From positions 1-44,600 of the forward strand of contig NZ_SJPM01000025.1 in NCBI RefSeq assembly GCF_007859915.1: a stretch of DNA of 44,600 nucleotides, in the 5' to 3' direction. Under the pieces are notes generated by a model, which made no database searches, was not told where the DNA came from, and saw only the letters and a program-made list of their open reading frames with translations. Below, piece by piece: positions 16,690-25,410 of this stretch. The position numbers and the translations under genes were made by a program. How positions within the stretch are numbered: the first letter of the stretch is position 1; every line of letters starts with the position of its first letter. Origin of the DNA: Neorhodopirellula pilleata. Its GTDB lineage: Bacteria > Planctomycetota > Planctomycetia > Pirellulales > Pirellulaceae.

Positions 16690-19018
16690 TGCTTGCCTGA
16701 CGGTACAGCTGAACCGCATGGTCACGATACCAATTCGATGCGTCCTTCAGTTCGTCGTGTCTCGGATCTTCTGGAGAGACGTTTTCGAGGCGGGCGGCGA
16801 ATTGATGCAACGTCTCGCTCGTGCGACGTACCCATCCCCACCGCTTCAGTCGGCGATCCATCTTGCGACGTTCGATGATAAGACGTTGTGAGTGGGTGTC
16901 GAGCGTTTCCCCGCGTGCCCGCCATCCGAGCCATCCGATCAAAAGAACCAATGCAGGCACCTGCAAGAACTGAAACACCACCGACAAGGTATCCGTGATG
17001 CGAAGGGACGAGAGGTATCCGATCATTCCTTGTAGCCAATTCGATGAGCCCGATTCAGATTCCGGAACGAAGTTTCCTTGAATCCCGTTGCTGGCGACCT
17101 GTTCGGACGGTTCGATCGTGCGGAACGTTCGACCCGGTGTTGGCTCGAGCGGTTTCCAGCGACGTTGTTGCTCATCATAGTATTCAACCCACGCGTGAGC
17201 GTCGCGATTCCGCGCAAGGTAGTAGTCCTGCGAGTCGCTGAGTTCGTCCATCACGTAGCCGGTCACATATCGTGACGGAACGTCAACGGTCCGCAACATG
17301 AGGGCTGCCGCCGACGCAAAGTATTCGCAATGAGCAGGATGCTCCGTCGTCAAGAAATGGACCAACGGGTCGACGTCGGAAGGTGGTAACTCTGTCCGGA
17401 GCGTGTAGGTGAATCGATTTTGAAAGTAGCTCGCAATTCGATCGGCCTTGGCATCGGCGGTGCTTGCGTTTCCGACCGCCCGACGGGCGACCCGCTCAAG
17501 AGTCGGACGAATCTCGGGCGCCACCCAAAGCATGAGGCCGCGGTCATTTGGAGTTAGCGGCTCGATTTGCGGCTTCGCGACAACGCCGACGGTCCACGGT
17601 TGCGTCGGTTCGATCCCTCGGTCGATCAAACCGTGCGGCGTCAAACCGATCTTGTTCGCTTTGGCTTCGATCCACACCGATGTTGCGGGGAAGAATGTCT
17701 GCGGTCCATGATCAGGCTGACCGTAGATTTCAATCGTGCCGATAATCGATTGACCGCCGAAACCATTCGTTGCACCAGACCCGATTGGCGTCGTGTCGTT
17801 CCGGCTGGAAGTGGAATCAAACGGCAATTCGAGCAAAAACCTAGACCGAATCGGATTGGCACTTTGGCTTAACGGCACCTTCGCCTCCGAAACGGGTGAG
17901 ATGACCTGGGATCGATAAACGTTCGCGGGTCGACGTCCGTACTGAAACACCCAACGTCGCTGAGTGTTCCAACGTCCGTCGCTGTAGTCGTCAAAAACGT
18001 TTCCCCGAAGGTACCCAGGGATCGTTGAACAATAACCACGTAATGCTAGTAATTGTGGATCGTTCAACATACTTGTTTGAATGTCGCCGATGCGGTTACC
18101 TGTCACGTAACGACCGCCAGCGAGGAAACTGACCGACGTGGGGTCTTCGAACCGATCCTTGAGTTGCGAGAAGACTTCCGCCTGAACAGTGGGCAATACC
18201 CATTCACCCATCCGAGCAAACGCGGAAGCGACAATCAGGATCAGCGACACCGACAAGAGCAGATAAGGCCAAGACGCTTCCACAAAGCTGAAACGCACCT
18301 CTTCTGTTGAGCCCGCCAGCCGATTCGATTGCGCGAGGGCACCTCGTTCGCGCAGCACCTCGACGAAGCGATCGCCACCGCGATGGGAATCGATGTGTTT
18401 CGCCGACGACGACTCTCGACGCGACAAAATCACCTGCGCCGCCGTCAAAAAACCAATGCAGGTTGTCAATCCGACAGCGGTTTGGGCCGTCAATGTTGTG
18501 CTGACACCCCCCCCAGCGACCGCCATCAACACGCCGACCAATCCGAGCAGCAGTAATAGCACGTGTCCTCGTGCTGACCAAACCGACCAAAGGATACACG
18601 ACAACGCGATGCAGACGTGTGCGATCGTATCGACCGCAAGCACCAAGAGACTTGACGTTTCGCTGACTTGCGCCGCAAACCGCCAACCAAAAATAGCGAC
18701 CACACTTGTAGTCATCAAACACAACAACAAGGCGAATCCGATCAACCGGATCCACTGCGGCCGGTTCGTCGCGGTGGACTGGAAGTCCGAGCCGCTCTCG
18801 GCCCGACGACGATGTAAACGCATCGTCATCGCGCCCGCCACGGCTAATCCAAACCAAACAAACAGGACCGGTTGGGTACTGAACGTGCCGCCGACGAACC
18901 AGGTCAGCGTAAACATCAGGCAGCCAAGCACGATGCGATCGTCCGAGAGCGTCCGCCGCCAACGACCCGAATCAATGCTGTCCGCGACAACCACTGCCCT
19001 GAGGTTCGTTTCCATCAA
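16637..19018 (-). CDS. TgpA-like transmembrane transglutaminase/protease
   Basis: 793 residues. The N-terminal part (to ~260) has several membrane helices with long loops, as in the DUF3488 part of TgpA. A periplasmic transglutaminase-like domain follows at ~500-640: EHPAHCEYFASAAALML carries the nucleophile Cys564, and RNRDAHAWVEYY carries His608. The acidic triad position is LEPTPG, with Glu where many family members have Asp. A C-terminal membrane helix (~680-700) and cytoplasmic helical tail follow. It overlaps the stop of the DUF58 gene by 4 nt (ATGA), the usual DUF58-transglutaminase pairing, implying coupled translation. The substrate is unknown; it probably acts on cell-envelope proteins or peptides. 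Confidence 0.87.
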   Translation of the reverse strand: MMETNLRAVVVADSIDSGRWRRTLSDDRIVLGCLMFTLTWFVGGTFSTQPVLFVWFGLAVAGAMTMRLHRRRAESGSDFQSTATNRPQWIRLIGFALLLCLMTTSVVAIFGWRFAAQVSETSSLLVLAVDTIAHVCIALSCILWSVWSARGHVLLLLLGLVGVLMAVAGGGVSTTLTAQTAVGLTTCIGFLTAAQVILSRRESSSAKHIDSHRGGDRFVEVLRERGALAQSNRLAGSTEEVRFSFVEASWPYLLLSVSLILIVASAFARMGEWVLPTVQAEVFSQLKDRFEDPTSVSFLAGGRYVTGNRIGDIQTSMLNDPQLLALRGYCSTIPGYLRGNVFDDYSDGRWNTQRRWVFQYGRRPANVYRSQVISPVSEAKVPLSQSANPIRSRFLLELPFDSTSSRNDTTPIGSGATNGFGGQSIIGTIEIYGQPDHGPQTFFPATSVWIEAKANKIGLTPHGLIDRGIEPTQPWTVGVVAKPQIEPLTPNDRGLMLWVAPEIRPTLERVARRAVGNASTADAKADRIASYFQNRFTYTLRTELPPSDVDPLVHFLTTEHPAHCEYFASAAALMLRTVDVPSRYVTGYVMDELSDSQDYYLARNRDAHAWVEYYDEQQRRWKPLEPTPGRTFRTIEPSEQVASNGIQGNFVPESESGSSNWLQGMIGYLSSLRITDTLSVVFQFLQVPALVLLIGWLGWRARGETLDTHSQRLIIERRKMDRRLKRWGWVRRTSETLHQFAARLENVSPEDPRHDELKDASNWYRDHAVQLYRQASTKTASPLPGRVPSAIVR

Positions 19019-20283
19019 ATCACTACCCGCTTGTCATCCGATCCGCCTCGTAATCGTTGCATCACATTCACGTCAGACGAACCAGATTCCAATGTTTCAA
19101 TCGAATCGGCCGATACCCATAACACTCCTGATGGAAGTGATAAGGTTTCTCGAGAACGCCTTAACTCCTCGCTGTCGCGACAACTCAACACGATCACGGC
19201 TTCGCCGTCGCTTCCGAAATGAACGTCCTCATCGAGCGGCCAAACGGCCTGGTCGGTCGGCTCCATGGCGAATGATTTTGCATTTCCCAACGCCATCAGC
19301 AATTCGCCGGGATCGGCTCCCGATTCACAGCGGTACTTTCGGCCTAACGCTTCACCGTCTTCGCCACGTACGAATCGCAACACAACGGCGGCGCCGTTTC
19401 GAGAAAGGGTCTCGATCGAAGCCGCTGCCAAACTCAAGATCCGTTCAAAGGGCTCGTCGATCCGATCATTGGATCGTTTCCACCATCGGTTGGGCCCCTT
19501 GGGTTGAGGCCGAGCGGACTGCGGTCGAAGGTTGTCGACCACGATCAACAACGTTTTGGACGCCGGGGTACTGTATTCACGAAGAACCGGTTTACCAAGA
19601 CGTGCCCAGGAGGCGAAGTCCCAACGCCGCACGGGAACCCCTTCGCGGTATTCTTGATTGCCGATGTAGTGGACTTGGTCGCCTTGAGACGATCGCGATG
19701 CGATACCCTTCAGCGTTACCTCCAACATTCGCCACTGCTTGTCCGACTCGGCAAACAGTCGCTGCGGTGTTGCGACGACGGTCGCGCCCGAATCGATCAA
19801 ACGACGGGTTCGAAACAAGTAAAAGGGAAAGTAAGACTCAACCAACAGCGGCGGCAACTGGCGTTCGCCGCGTCGGAGAAACCGAACCGTTTGCAAAACC
19901 GAAGTGTCCGATTCAGGAGCCAAGAAACGACACAAATACGACCCTTCGATGCAAAGATCCATCCCCGGCCATCGCCCCACGTTGATGAGCCGAATGGGGG
20001 CCCCCAATTCTTCGCCTACGGGCACATGACCGGGAACGTTTGCGAGAGCTTTGAGTTTGGGCAGACTTAACAAATTGAGAGTTCGTCCGACGACGAACAT
20101 CGCCAAACAGGCCGCCAACATCCCCAGCCAAGGATAGCCCCATACGACGTTCAGCGAAACGATGCTGACCAAAATCAACGCGACCGAGGCGGCCGTCAGC
20201 GAACGTCTTAGGTCCGACAACCATGCGATCGGATTGAACCACCGCAAGATCGAACGAACGGAATGATCGGTGGATTTTATCAT
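19015..20283 (-). CDS. DUF58 membrane-anchored protein
   Basis: 422 residues. Two membrane helices at ~30-72 are followed by a beta-rich stretch and the DUF58 signature YREGVPVRRWDFASWARLGK at ~213-232, then LREYSTPASKTLLIVVDN, a vWA-like beginning. DUF58 proteins commonly sit between a MoxR AAA ATPase and a TgpA transglutaminase. The transglutaminase is present downstream with a 4-nt overlap, but no MoxR gene is found within the window: the upstream neighbour is divergent. The ATG at 20283 fits the N-terminal helix position. Confidence 0.85.
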   Translation of the reverse strand: MIKSTDHSVRSILRWFNPIAWLSDLRRSLTAASVALILVSIVSLNVVWGYPWLGMLAACLAMFVVGRTLNLLSLPKLKALANVPGHVPVGEELGAPIRLINVGRWPGMDLCIEGSYLCRFLAPESDTSVLQTVRFLRRGERQLPPLLVESYFPFYLFRTRRLIDSGATVVATPQRLFAESDKQWRMLEVTLKGIASRSSQGDQVHYIGNQEYREGVPVRRWDFASWARLGKPVLREYSTPASKTLLIVVDNLRPQSARPQPKGPNRWWKRSNDRIDEPFERILSLAAASIETLSRNGAAVVLRFVRGEDGEALGRKYRCESGADPGELLMALGNAKSFAMEPTDQAVWPLDEDVHFGSDGEAVIVLSCRDSEELRRSRETLSLPSGVLWVSADSIETLESGSSDVNVMQRLRGGSDDKRVVI

Positions 20284-20599
20284 GAACGTGATTGACTCGG
20301 AAATCCGGCCAAGCCGATTTCAAACCGGTTGTCGGTCGCAACCCGACACGGTCGCGTGAAGAACCATTCTAATGTCTTCACCGGCGGAGCACCAACCGCT
20401 GTTCGGTACCAATTCATCATTCAGGTTGTGATCGGCGGGAAAAGAATTTCCGGTCGAGACCAATGAAAAGTCAGAAAACACTTGCGGGTCGTCTCGGAAG
20501 AGAATTACGATGGTGTTAGGTCGTCAACGAAGTTTCTCGTCTTTTTCATTTTTGACTTCGTTTCTTTTCATTCCAAACTCCTGACCCATCACCTTTTCA
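20284..20599. other. Divergent intergenic region (DUF58 / GTPase-run promoters)
   Basis: 316 bp between the divergent starts at 20283 (-) and 20600 (+). It must hold promoters for both directions, but I could not pick a convincing -35/-10 pair. The last ~90 bp before 20600 are T-rich. There is no clear Shine-Dalgarno before the ATG at 20600. No repeat or RNA gene was recognised. Confidence 0.4.
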
Positions 20600-21073
20600 A
20601 TGATTCATTACATCTGTGATCGTTGCCAACGTTCGATCGACCCCGACGAGGGGCCTCGCTACGTGATCCGCATTGATGTCGACGTAATCGCGGAAGATGG
20701 CGACGAAACGAATTCCGACGCGTTGATGTGCGACGACTTCGCCGATGATGAAGCCGTCGACTATCTTTCGGATCTTAACGACACTCTTGAAACCGAAGCC
20801 CATCACAGTTTCTTGGGCGACGAAGACGACGACCACGAACAGAGCCTCGACTACCTCAACGAATTGCTCTGCCGAGGTGACGATTCGCACTGCAAATCAC
20901 ACGACCTCGTCGACCACATGCATTCGCCTCCGCGACAAGAAGATGAGCCGGTCGGCTTGCCGACAAACTCGTTGCCGGCAAACTTCGATCTCTGCGAAGA
21001 GTGCTATGAAAAATACGTCCGCAATCCGCTCAGCCAAGATCGAGCGTTGAAGTTGCACTTCAGTCAAAACTGA
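20600..21073 (+). CDS. Small acidic protein with paired CxxC motifs
   Basis: 157 residues, strongly acidic, no export signal. CDRC at residues 6-9 and CEEC near the C-terminus (FDLCEECYEKY) probably bind one zinc ion, bringing the two ends together as in many treble-clef or ribbon folds. Between them lie a long Asp/Glu-rich segment and two further cysteines (LLCRGDDSHC). No named family was recognised. It is the first gene of a same-strand run and ends 25 bp before the lipoprotein gene, so it may belong to the same transcript as the GTPase/GAP1-like genes. Confidence 0.72.
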   Translation: MIHYICDRCQRSIDPDEGPRYVIRIDVDVIAEDGDETNSDALMCDDFADDEAVDYLSDLNDTLETEAHHSFLGDEDDDHEQSLDYLNELLCRGDDSHCKSHDLVDHMHSPPRQEDEPVGLPTNSLPANFDLCEECYEKYVRNPLSQDRALKLHFSQN

Positions 21074-21098
21074 ACCTTCCCCATGAGGCGATGCGGGT

Positions 21099-21785
21099 AT
21101 GATAAGCCAACACGGGCATTCGAGTCGCTTCACCGGACGACTCCACTTCATCGGCTTGATCAGCTTCGCGTGGTGGATCGTCGGCATCAGTGGCTGCCAA
21201 GAAAAACAAGCCGAGTCAACGCAAACATCGCAAACCATTGAGTCGTCCGATGTCGTGCCGGCCAATCCGAAGTCGGTCAATCCGAAGTCGGCCAATCCGA
21301 AGTCGGCCAATCCGAAGCCGGTCGATCCGCAGCCCGCCGAACCGAAGCCCGCCGATCCGGTTCGCTCGGGGTCGGAATCGAGACCGCCGCGACCCGAGTC
21401 GCCTTCGATGCAATCGGCTGCTGAGGTTCAACGTGCGGTCGGCAAGTCAGGATCGGCTGACCGTGATGGCGATGTGTCCCTGGAAGAGTTGGCGGAATCA
21501 TTGCGGGCCGTTGTCGAAAGAACCGATCGTGAGTCGTCCGGTGATGAAGCCCAAACGGCATTGACGGACGCCATCGCCGCGAGACAATCGATTCCGTCGC
21601 CTGCCCAAGTCGTCGCCATGGGACAGGCGAAGGGAACGAATGGAGAGGCCCTTGCCGCAGATATCGAAGCGATGAGAATTCAGCTCGATCGCATCCTCGA
21701 GCGGCTCGATCGAGAAGGGGCCGGAGTCATCTCGCCGGCGGCGCTGCGAAGTTCAGTGATGTCGCAGAACGTGGTCATCGAGTGA
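21099..21785 (+). CDS. Lipoprotein with Pro-rich repeats and EF-hand-like segment
   Basis: 228 residues. An N-terminal hydrophobic segment ends in GISGC, a lipobox with Cys33. A low-complexity spacer of five-residue repeats (NPKSV, NPKSA, NPKPV, DPQPA, EPKPA) follows, long enough to cross a cell-wall or periplasmic gap. Then SADRDGDVSLEE reads as an EF-hand loop with Ser instead of Asp at position 1, and DREGAGVISPAA near the end is a degenerate second loop. A helical segment lies between them. Its stop overlaps the GTG start of the GTPase gene (GTGA), so translation is probably coupled. Function unknown; a calcium-responsive or structural outer component is plausible. Confidence 0.75.
   Translation: MISQHGHSSRFTGRLHFIGLISFAWWIVGISGCQEKQAESTQTSQTIESSDVVPANPKSVNPKSANPKSANPKPVDPQPAEPKPADPVRSGSESRPPRPESPSMQSAAEVQRAVGKSGSADRDGDVSLEELAESLRAVVERTDRESSGDEAQTALTDAIAARQSIPSPAQVVAMGQAKGTNGEALAADIEAMRIQLDRILERLDREGAGVISPAALRSSVMSQNVVIE
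21264..21353 (+). repeat. Six 15-bp tandem repeats inside lipoprotein gene
   Basis: AATCCGAAGTCGGTC-type units, six in a row, the last three diverged. Each encodes one Pro-containing pentapeptide of the spacer. The number of units could vary between strains. Confidence 0.8.
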
Positions 21786-23083
21786 ACGCGACTCCATCGG
21801 TTCGTCCCACTCGCAATCGCGTTGAGTTGTTGCGGGAAGTCGTTTGCCCGTCATGCTGGCATCATTTTGCACCCGAAGATGTCAAATGGGTGGCGACGCA
21901 TCCGGACTTGGTCGGCGATTCCCGACTGGGCGAGAATGAGGCGATCCGTTTTTTGCCAACAAGTTTCAACGTGCAGGCCAATGCGATCGATCGGAAAGGA
22001 TCGATTTGTAACGAATTGGCGTGTCCGCACTGCCACCGTTTGCTACCCAGGGCTTCGACCGAGTTACCACCATTGATGCTCTCGATTGCCGGGACACCGT
22101 CATGCGGCAAATCGTATTTCTTAGCATCGATGGCTTGGCAATTGAGACAGAATCTGCCGTCGGAGTTTTCTGTTTCGATCACCGACGCGGACCCTCAGTG
22201 CAATCGTATCTTGAACGACTATGAAGAACAGCAATTCTTCAACGCCGATCGCGATACCCCCGTTCGCCTGCGAAAGACCGAAGAACAAGGCGAACACTAT
22301 GTTGCCGTGCGGATGGGTGACCAGATTATCTTGCATCCCAAGCCGTTCCTGTTCGGTATCCGGCCGATGCCCGGCCATCCCAATGCTGAACAATCCCATC
22401 AGGTTTCACGGTTATTGTGTTTGTACGATAACGCCGGAGAGTCGTTCTTGCCCGGACGCGACGCGGTCAGCAACCCGGTCACCCGTCACCTCGGCGAAGC
22501 AACCGCGTTGTTCTTTTGCTTCGACCCGACGCAAGACCCACGTATGCGAGCACAACTGCGAGGAAAATCCAACGACATCCAAATCGTCGAAGAGACCGTC
22601 ACGGCGCGACAAGAAATCGTTTTCCACGAGATGACCGAACGGTATCGTCGTCTCACCGGTACGTCCCAGACAACCGTGACAGAGAAGCCCGTGGTCATCA
22701 TCGTGACCAAAGCGGACAGTTGGCAATCACTTTGCCCCGGTTTAAAACTTCCTCGGCCGATCAAGTCCAAACCGGACGGAAGTTTATCAGCAATCGACAT
22801 GAACATGGTCGACCTCATCGGTGCCCAGGTACGCAAACTGCTATTTCAATTCACACCCGAGTTGGTGTCAGCCGCCGAATCATTCAGCCGCAATGTCATG
22901 TTCATTCCCGTCAGCGCTACCGGGCGTGCACCGGAGAAAGACCCGCTGACTGGAATCATCGGAGTGCGCCCGCGAGACGTTGCCCCGGTTTGGTGCGACG
23001 TTCCGCTGCTCGCCGTCTTGGCCAAACACGGGGCGGGCTTGATTCCGTTTGTGGGTTCTTCATCGGCGACAATCAATCCATGA
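21782..23083 (+). CDS. Zinc-ribbon P-loop GTPase (DO-GTPase2-like)
   Basis: 433 residues, cytoplasmic. A zinc ribbon is formed by CPSC (22-25) and CPHC (81-84), followed by the G1/Walker A motif GTPSCGKS at 104-111. A G3-like DNAG is at 216-219 in LLCLYDNAGES, G4 TKAD at 309-312 in VVIIVTKAD, and a G5-like SATG further on. All four GTPase motifs are therefore present. The two-ribbon plus GTPase layout and the pairing with a GAP1-N2-like gene match the GTPase partners described by Aravind and colleagues in GTPase/GAP1 conflict systems (established family knowledge, not searched here). It starts with GTG overlapping the previous stop and ends overlapping the next ATG (ATGA). It probably acts as the nucleotide-dependent switch that binds the cytoplasmic part of its neighbour. 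Confidence 0.82.
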   Translation: MNATPSVRPTRNRVELLREVVCPSCWHHFAPEDVKWVATHPDLVGDSRLGENEAIRFLPTSFNVQANAIDRKGSICNELACPHCHRLLPRASTELPPLMLSIAGTPSCGKSYFLASMAWQLRQNLPSEFSVSITDADPQCNRILNDYEEQQFFNADRDTPVRLRKTEEQGEHYVAVRMGDQIILHPKPFLFGIRPMPGHPNAEQSHQVSRLLCLYDNAGESFLPGRDAVSNPVTRHLGEATALFFCFDPTQDPRMRAQLRGKSNDIQIVEETVTARQEIVFHEMTERYRRLTGTSQTTVTEKPVVIIVTKADSWQSLCPGLKLPRPIKSKPDGSLSAIDMNMVDLIGAQVRKLLFQFTPELVSAAESFSRNVMFIPVSATGRAPEKDPLTGIIGVRPRDVAPVWCDVPLLAVLAKHGAGLIPFVGSSSATINP

Positions 23084-25407
23084 CGCAAGAACTCGTCTAC
23101 ACGTCCGCCGCTTCCGGGCTGAAACCAGGAAGCAAGGGATTCTGCACCATCGCCGCGACCAACGGCATCGCCCCGCGTACGGTCACCTTACTGGAATCGT
23201 TGTCGGGGTACCGGCATGCCTTTCCGCCCAACGAATCGCCCAACCCCGCCAACCCGACCGCGTGGATGCACCTGCATACTTCCGGCGGTGATTCGTTGCT
23301 CAGTCGCGTCGCCGACGCAGGACTGGACTATTCCGGCCGGTCCAATAAAATCGCCCATCACGTGCTCTTGTCATCGAACGAACGCACTGATGCGGGGCCT
23401 ACCGCGATGTTGCGGGAGGACGGAAACCTGTTGACGACTTGGCAGGGTCCGGCGAGATGGTTGACCGCGCGCAACCCCCACGGCGGCACACTGGATCCCG
23501 GCAAACCCGCTTCCATTCCGGCGATGACTTGGAACGCTCTGACCGGCGACGCGGGTTGGGCCGGCGTCTTGGCTCAAGCCGCTCAAGCTCCGACTCAACC
23601 TGAGTGCTATGTGATTTATGGAGCGGGTCAAGAGCATCAAATCCTGGCACTTTTTGATGAAGCGGTCGCGCTGTTGCCGCCTTCGCACCGATGGCAAGTC
23701 ACGTTCAATACGTTCTTCAGCAAACTACCACCGGGTATGGCATGCCAGTGGCGAGGGATCTTGAAAGGCTCGCCTGAACATCGCCTCGTTCCACCACACA
23801 ACCGAGTCGTCACCATCGACTTGACGGCCAGCCTTGCTGCGGCTCCTGATGGTCCGTTGGTTCAATATGCTCGCACCGGCGACGCCGTATCGGCAGGCGA
23901 ACTTTCCGCTTTGGCGGCTGTCGATCGCATCGAGCCGTTTCACTCCGGCGACGCACCAACAAAACGACCTCAATCTCGTGAATCGGGTATCGCATCGAAT
24001 CATCCGAATATCCCGGGCGGAGAAGGACTCTCTTTTGCCAACGATCAACCTCCTCAATTGGACCTCGCCACAAACATCATCAATCAAGAGATCGTGACGA
24101 CATCGCGAAGTCGACCAAAATCTCGGCTGCCTTGGATCGCCTTCGTTGCAAGTATGTTGTTGGCCCCCATGGTTGTTGGCGGGTACGCGATATGGCACAC
24201 CGTCCATCCATCGAGCATCGAGCCGATCACCAAGGGACCCGCCGATCCGAATATCGTGCAACGGGACACGCGATCGATCACCGCGCCGGAGTCAACGAGC
24301 GAACTCGAAATAAAACCCGACAGCGAGCCGCAAACTTCCGAACCACCCAATACCGTCGACACGGCCGACGCAACGATGGCGATTCCCAATGAAACCATGG
24401 CGATTCCCGCTGCAACCATGGCGATTCCCAGTGCCGACACAGAAACGCAATCCGCCATCGAGTTGCCGGTTAACCCATCTGATTTGGTTGCGGATCCAAA
24501 ACCTTCCCTTCCTCCACCACCGACATCGGATCCCGAACCACTCCCAGAATCGATCCGCTTGGTTTACCTGCTGGAACCGGCCATGTGGCGACAGTGGCAA
24601 CGGTCCGGCGAACAGTGGAATCAGGATCAATCGGTCGACCGCCGCCCCTTGGAAATGATCCCGCCCACAACCGTTGAAGTATTGACGCTCGCTTCGGATG
24701 GGGAAATGACCGTCGACGAAAAGTTCAACTACAACTCCAAAACTCACACCGTTGTGTGGGGCGAACCAGATCGAGGGATACTGCAACCGCCCTCAAAAGT
24801 CATTCGTTTTGAGCCCGGTCAAGTCATCTTGCAGGTGAACTATGCCCAACGCATCGGAAACCGATTTTTGTTCGCCACCGCAGATGACGAATCAACATTG
24901 CTAACGCTTCAGGGGGCCGACACACCTGTCTCGGGTATGAACGAACGGCTGACTGTGAATTTGGATTTACAAAATGACAAGGCTTCCGTCGTTGTACCTT
25001 TGGGCGCGATCAATCCGGGGCTGCTTTCACTCGCCGACGTGACGTTGCGTTCGTCTCAGCCGGATCGCTGGCGATCGGTTCGGATTGACGAGGGAATCGA
25101 ATTGGAACGATCCTTCGGAAAGCGGCAACAATTGAACGCTCCGCCGACACGAGTCAGCGTCAACGTGCGACTCAGACGCAATGAAGAACCCCGATTGCTC
25201 ATCAACGCCACCGTTGAAAAGCCGGGCGAGAAGGCTCGCCGTCAATCCTCGGCGTTGCCGGCCGATCAACTCGATCTCGGCTCGGTCCAGACCGCTCGCA
25301 ATGAGTTGCCCGCCAATCACATTGATGTCGACTTGATCGCCGAGTTTCGTTGGCAAACTCGCCATTACACGACGACGTTGTCGCAGTTCAGGCTCGCGTT
25401 CAAATAA
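23080..25407 (+). CDS. GAP1-N2-like single-pass membrane protein
   Basis: 775 residues. The N-terminal ~290 residues resemble GTPase-associated protein 1 (N2 and middle modules): QELVYTSAASGLKPGSKGFC, LSRVADAGLDYSGRSNKIAHH (Y84 to H94), TGDAGWAGVLAQAA and HRWQVTFNTFFSKLPPG. A membrane helix follows at ~350-373 (LPWIAFVASMLLAPMVVGGY). Outside come a Pro/Thr-rich linker with three TMAIPxx repeats, then a ~260-residue beta-rich domain (~515-775) with no named family. The ATG at 23080 overlaps the GTPase stop and the N-terminus begins directly with the conserved motif; the upstream open frame is a shadow. It probably connects the cytoplasmic GTPase to the envelope. Confidence 0.82.
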   Translation: MTQELVYTSAASGLKPGSKGFCTIAATNGIAPRTVTLLESLSGYRHAFPPNESPNPANPTAWMHLHTSGGDSLLSRVADAGLDYSGRSNKIAHHVLLSSNERTDAGPTAMLREDGNLLTTWQGPARWLTARNPHGGTLDPGKPASIPAMTWNALTGDAGWAGVLAQAAQAPTQPECYVIYGAGQEHQILALFDEAVALLPPSHRWQVTFNTFFSKLPPGMACQWRGILKGSPEHRLVPPHNRVVTIDLTASLAAAPDGPLVQYARTGDAVSAGELSALAAVDRIEPFHSGDAPTKRPQSRESGIASNHPNIPGGEGLSFANDQPPQLDLATNIINQEIVTTSRSRPKSRLPWIAFVASMLLAPMVVGGYAIWHTVHPSSIEPITKGPADPNIVQRDTRSITAPESTSELEIKPDSEPQTSEPPNTVDTADATMAIPNETMAIPAATMAIPSADTETQSAIELPVNPSDLVADPKPSLPPPPTSDPEPLPESIRLVYLLEPAMWRQWQRSGEQWNQDQSVDRRPLEMIPPTTVEVLTLASDGEMTVDEKFNYNSKTHTVVWGEPDRGILQPPSKVIRFEPGQVILQVNYAQRIGNRFLFATADDESTLLTLQGADTPVSGMNERLTVNLDLQNDKASVVVPLGAINPGLLSLADVTLRSSQPDRWRSVRIDEGIELERSFGKRQQLNAPPTRVSVNVRLRRNEEPRLLINATVEKPGEKARRQSSALPADQLDLGSVQTARNELPANHIDVDLIAEFRWQTRHYTTTLSQFRLAFK
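24373..24435 (+). repeat. Three 21-bp tandem repeats in GAP1-like gene
   Basis: Units encode TMAIPNE, TMAIPAA and TMAIPSA, in the extracytoplasmic linker just after the membrane helix. The DNA is nearly identical between units (core ATGGCGATTCCC), so this is a recent expansion. Confidence 0.8.
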
Positions 25408-25410
25408 CCC

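Noticed and set aside
18393..19985. 530-codon plus-strand open frame across the transglutaminase and DUF58 genes
   Set aside because: Very Arg/Pro/Thr-rich translation without motifs, spanning two well-supported minus-strand genes; a GC-driven shadow.
22516..23079. Upstream extension of the GAP1-like gene
   Set aside because: The in-frame region overlaps the GTPase gene and has no coding character. The conserved N-terminal motif starts right after the ATG at 23080.
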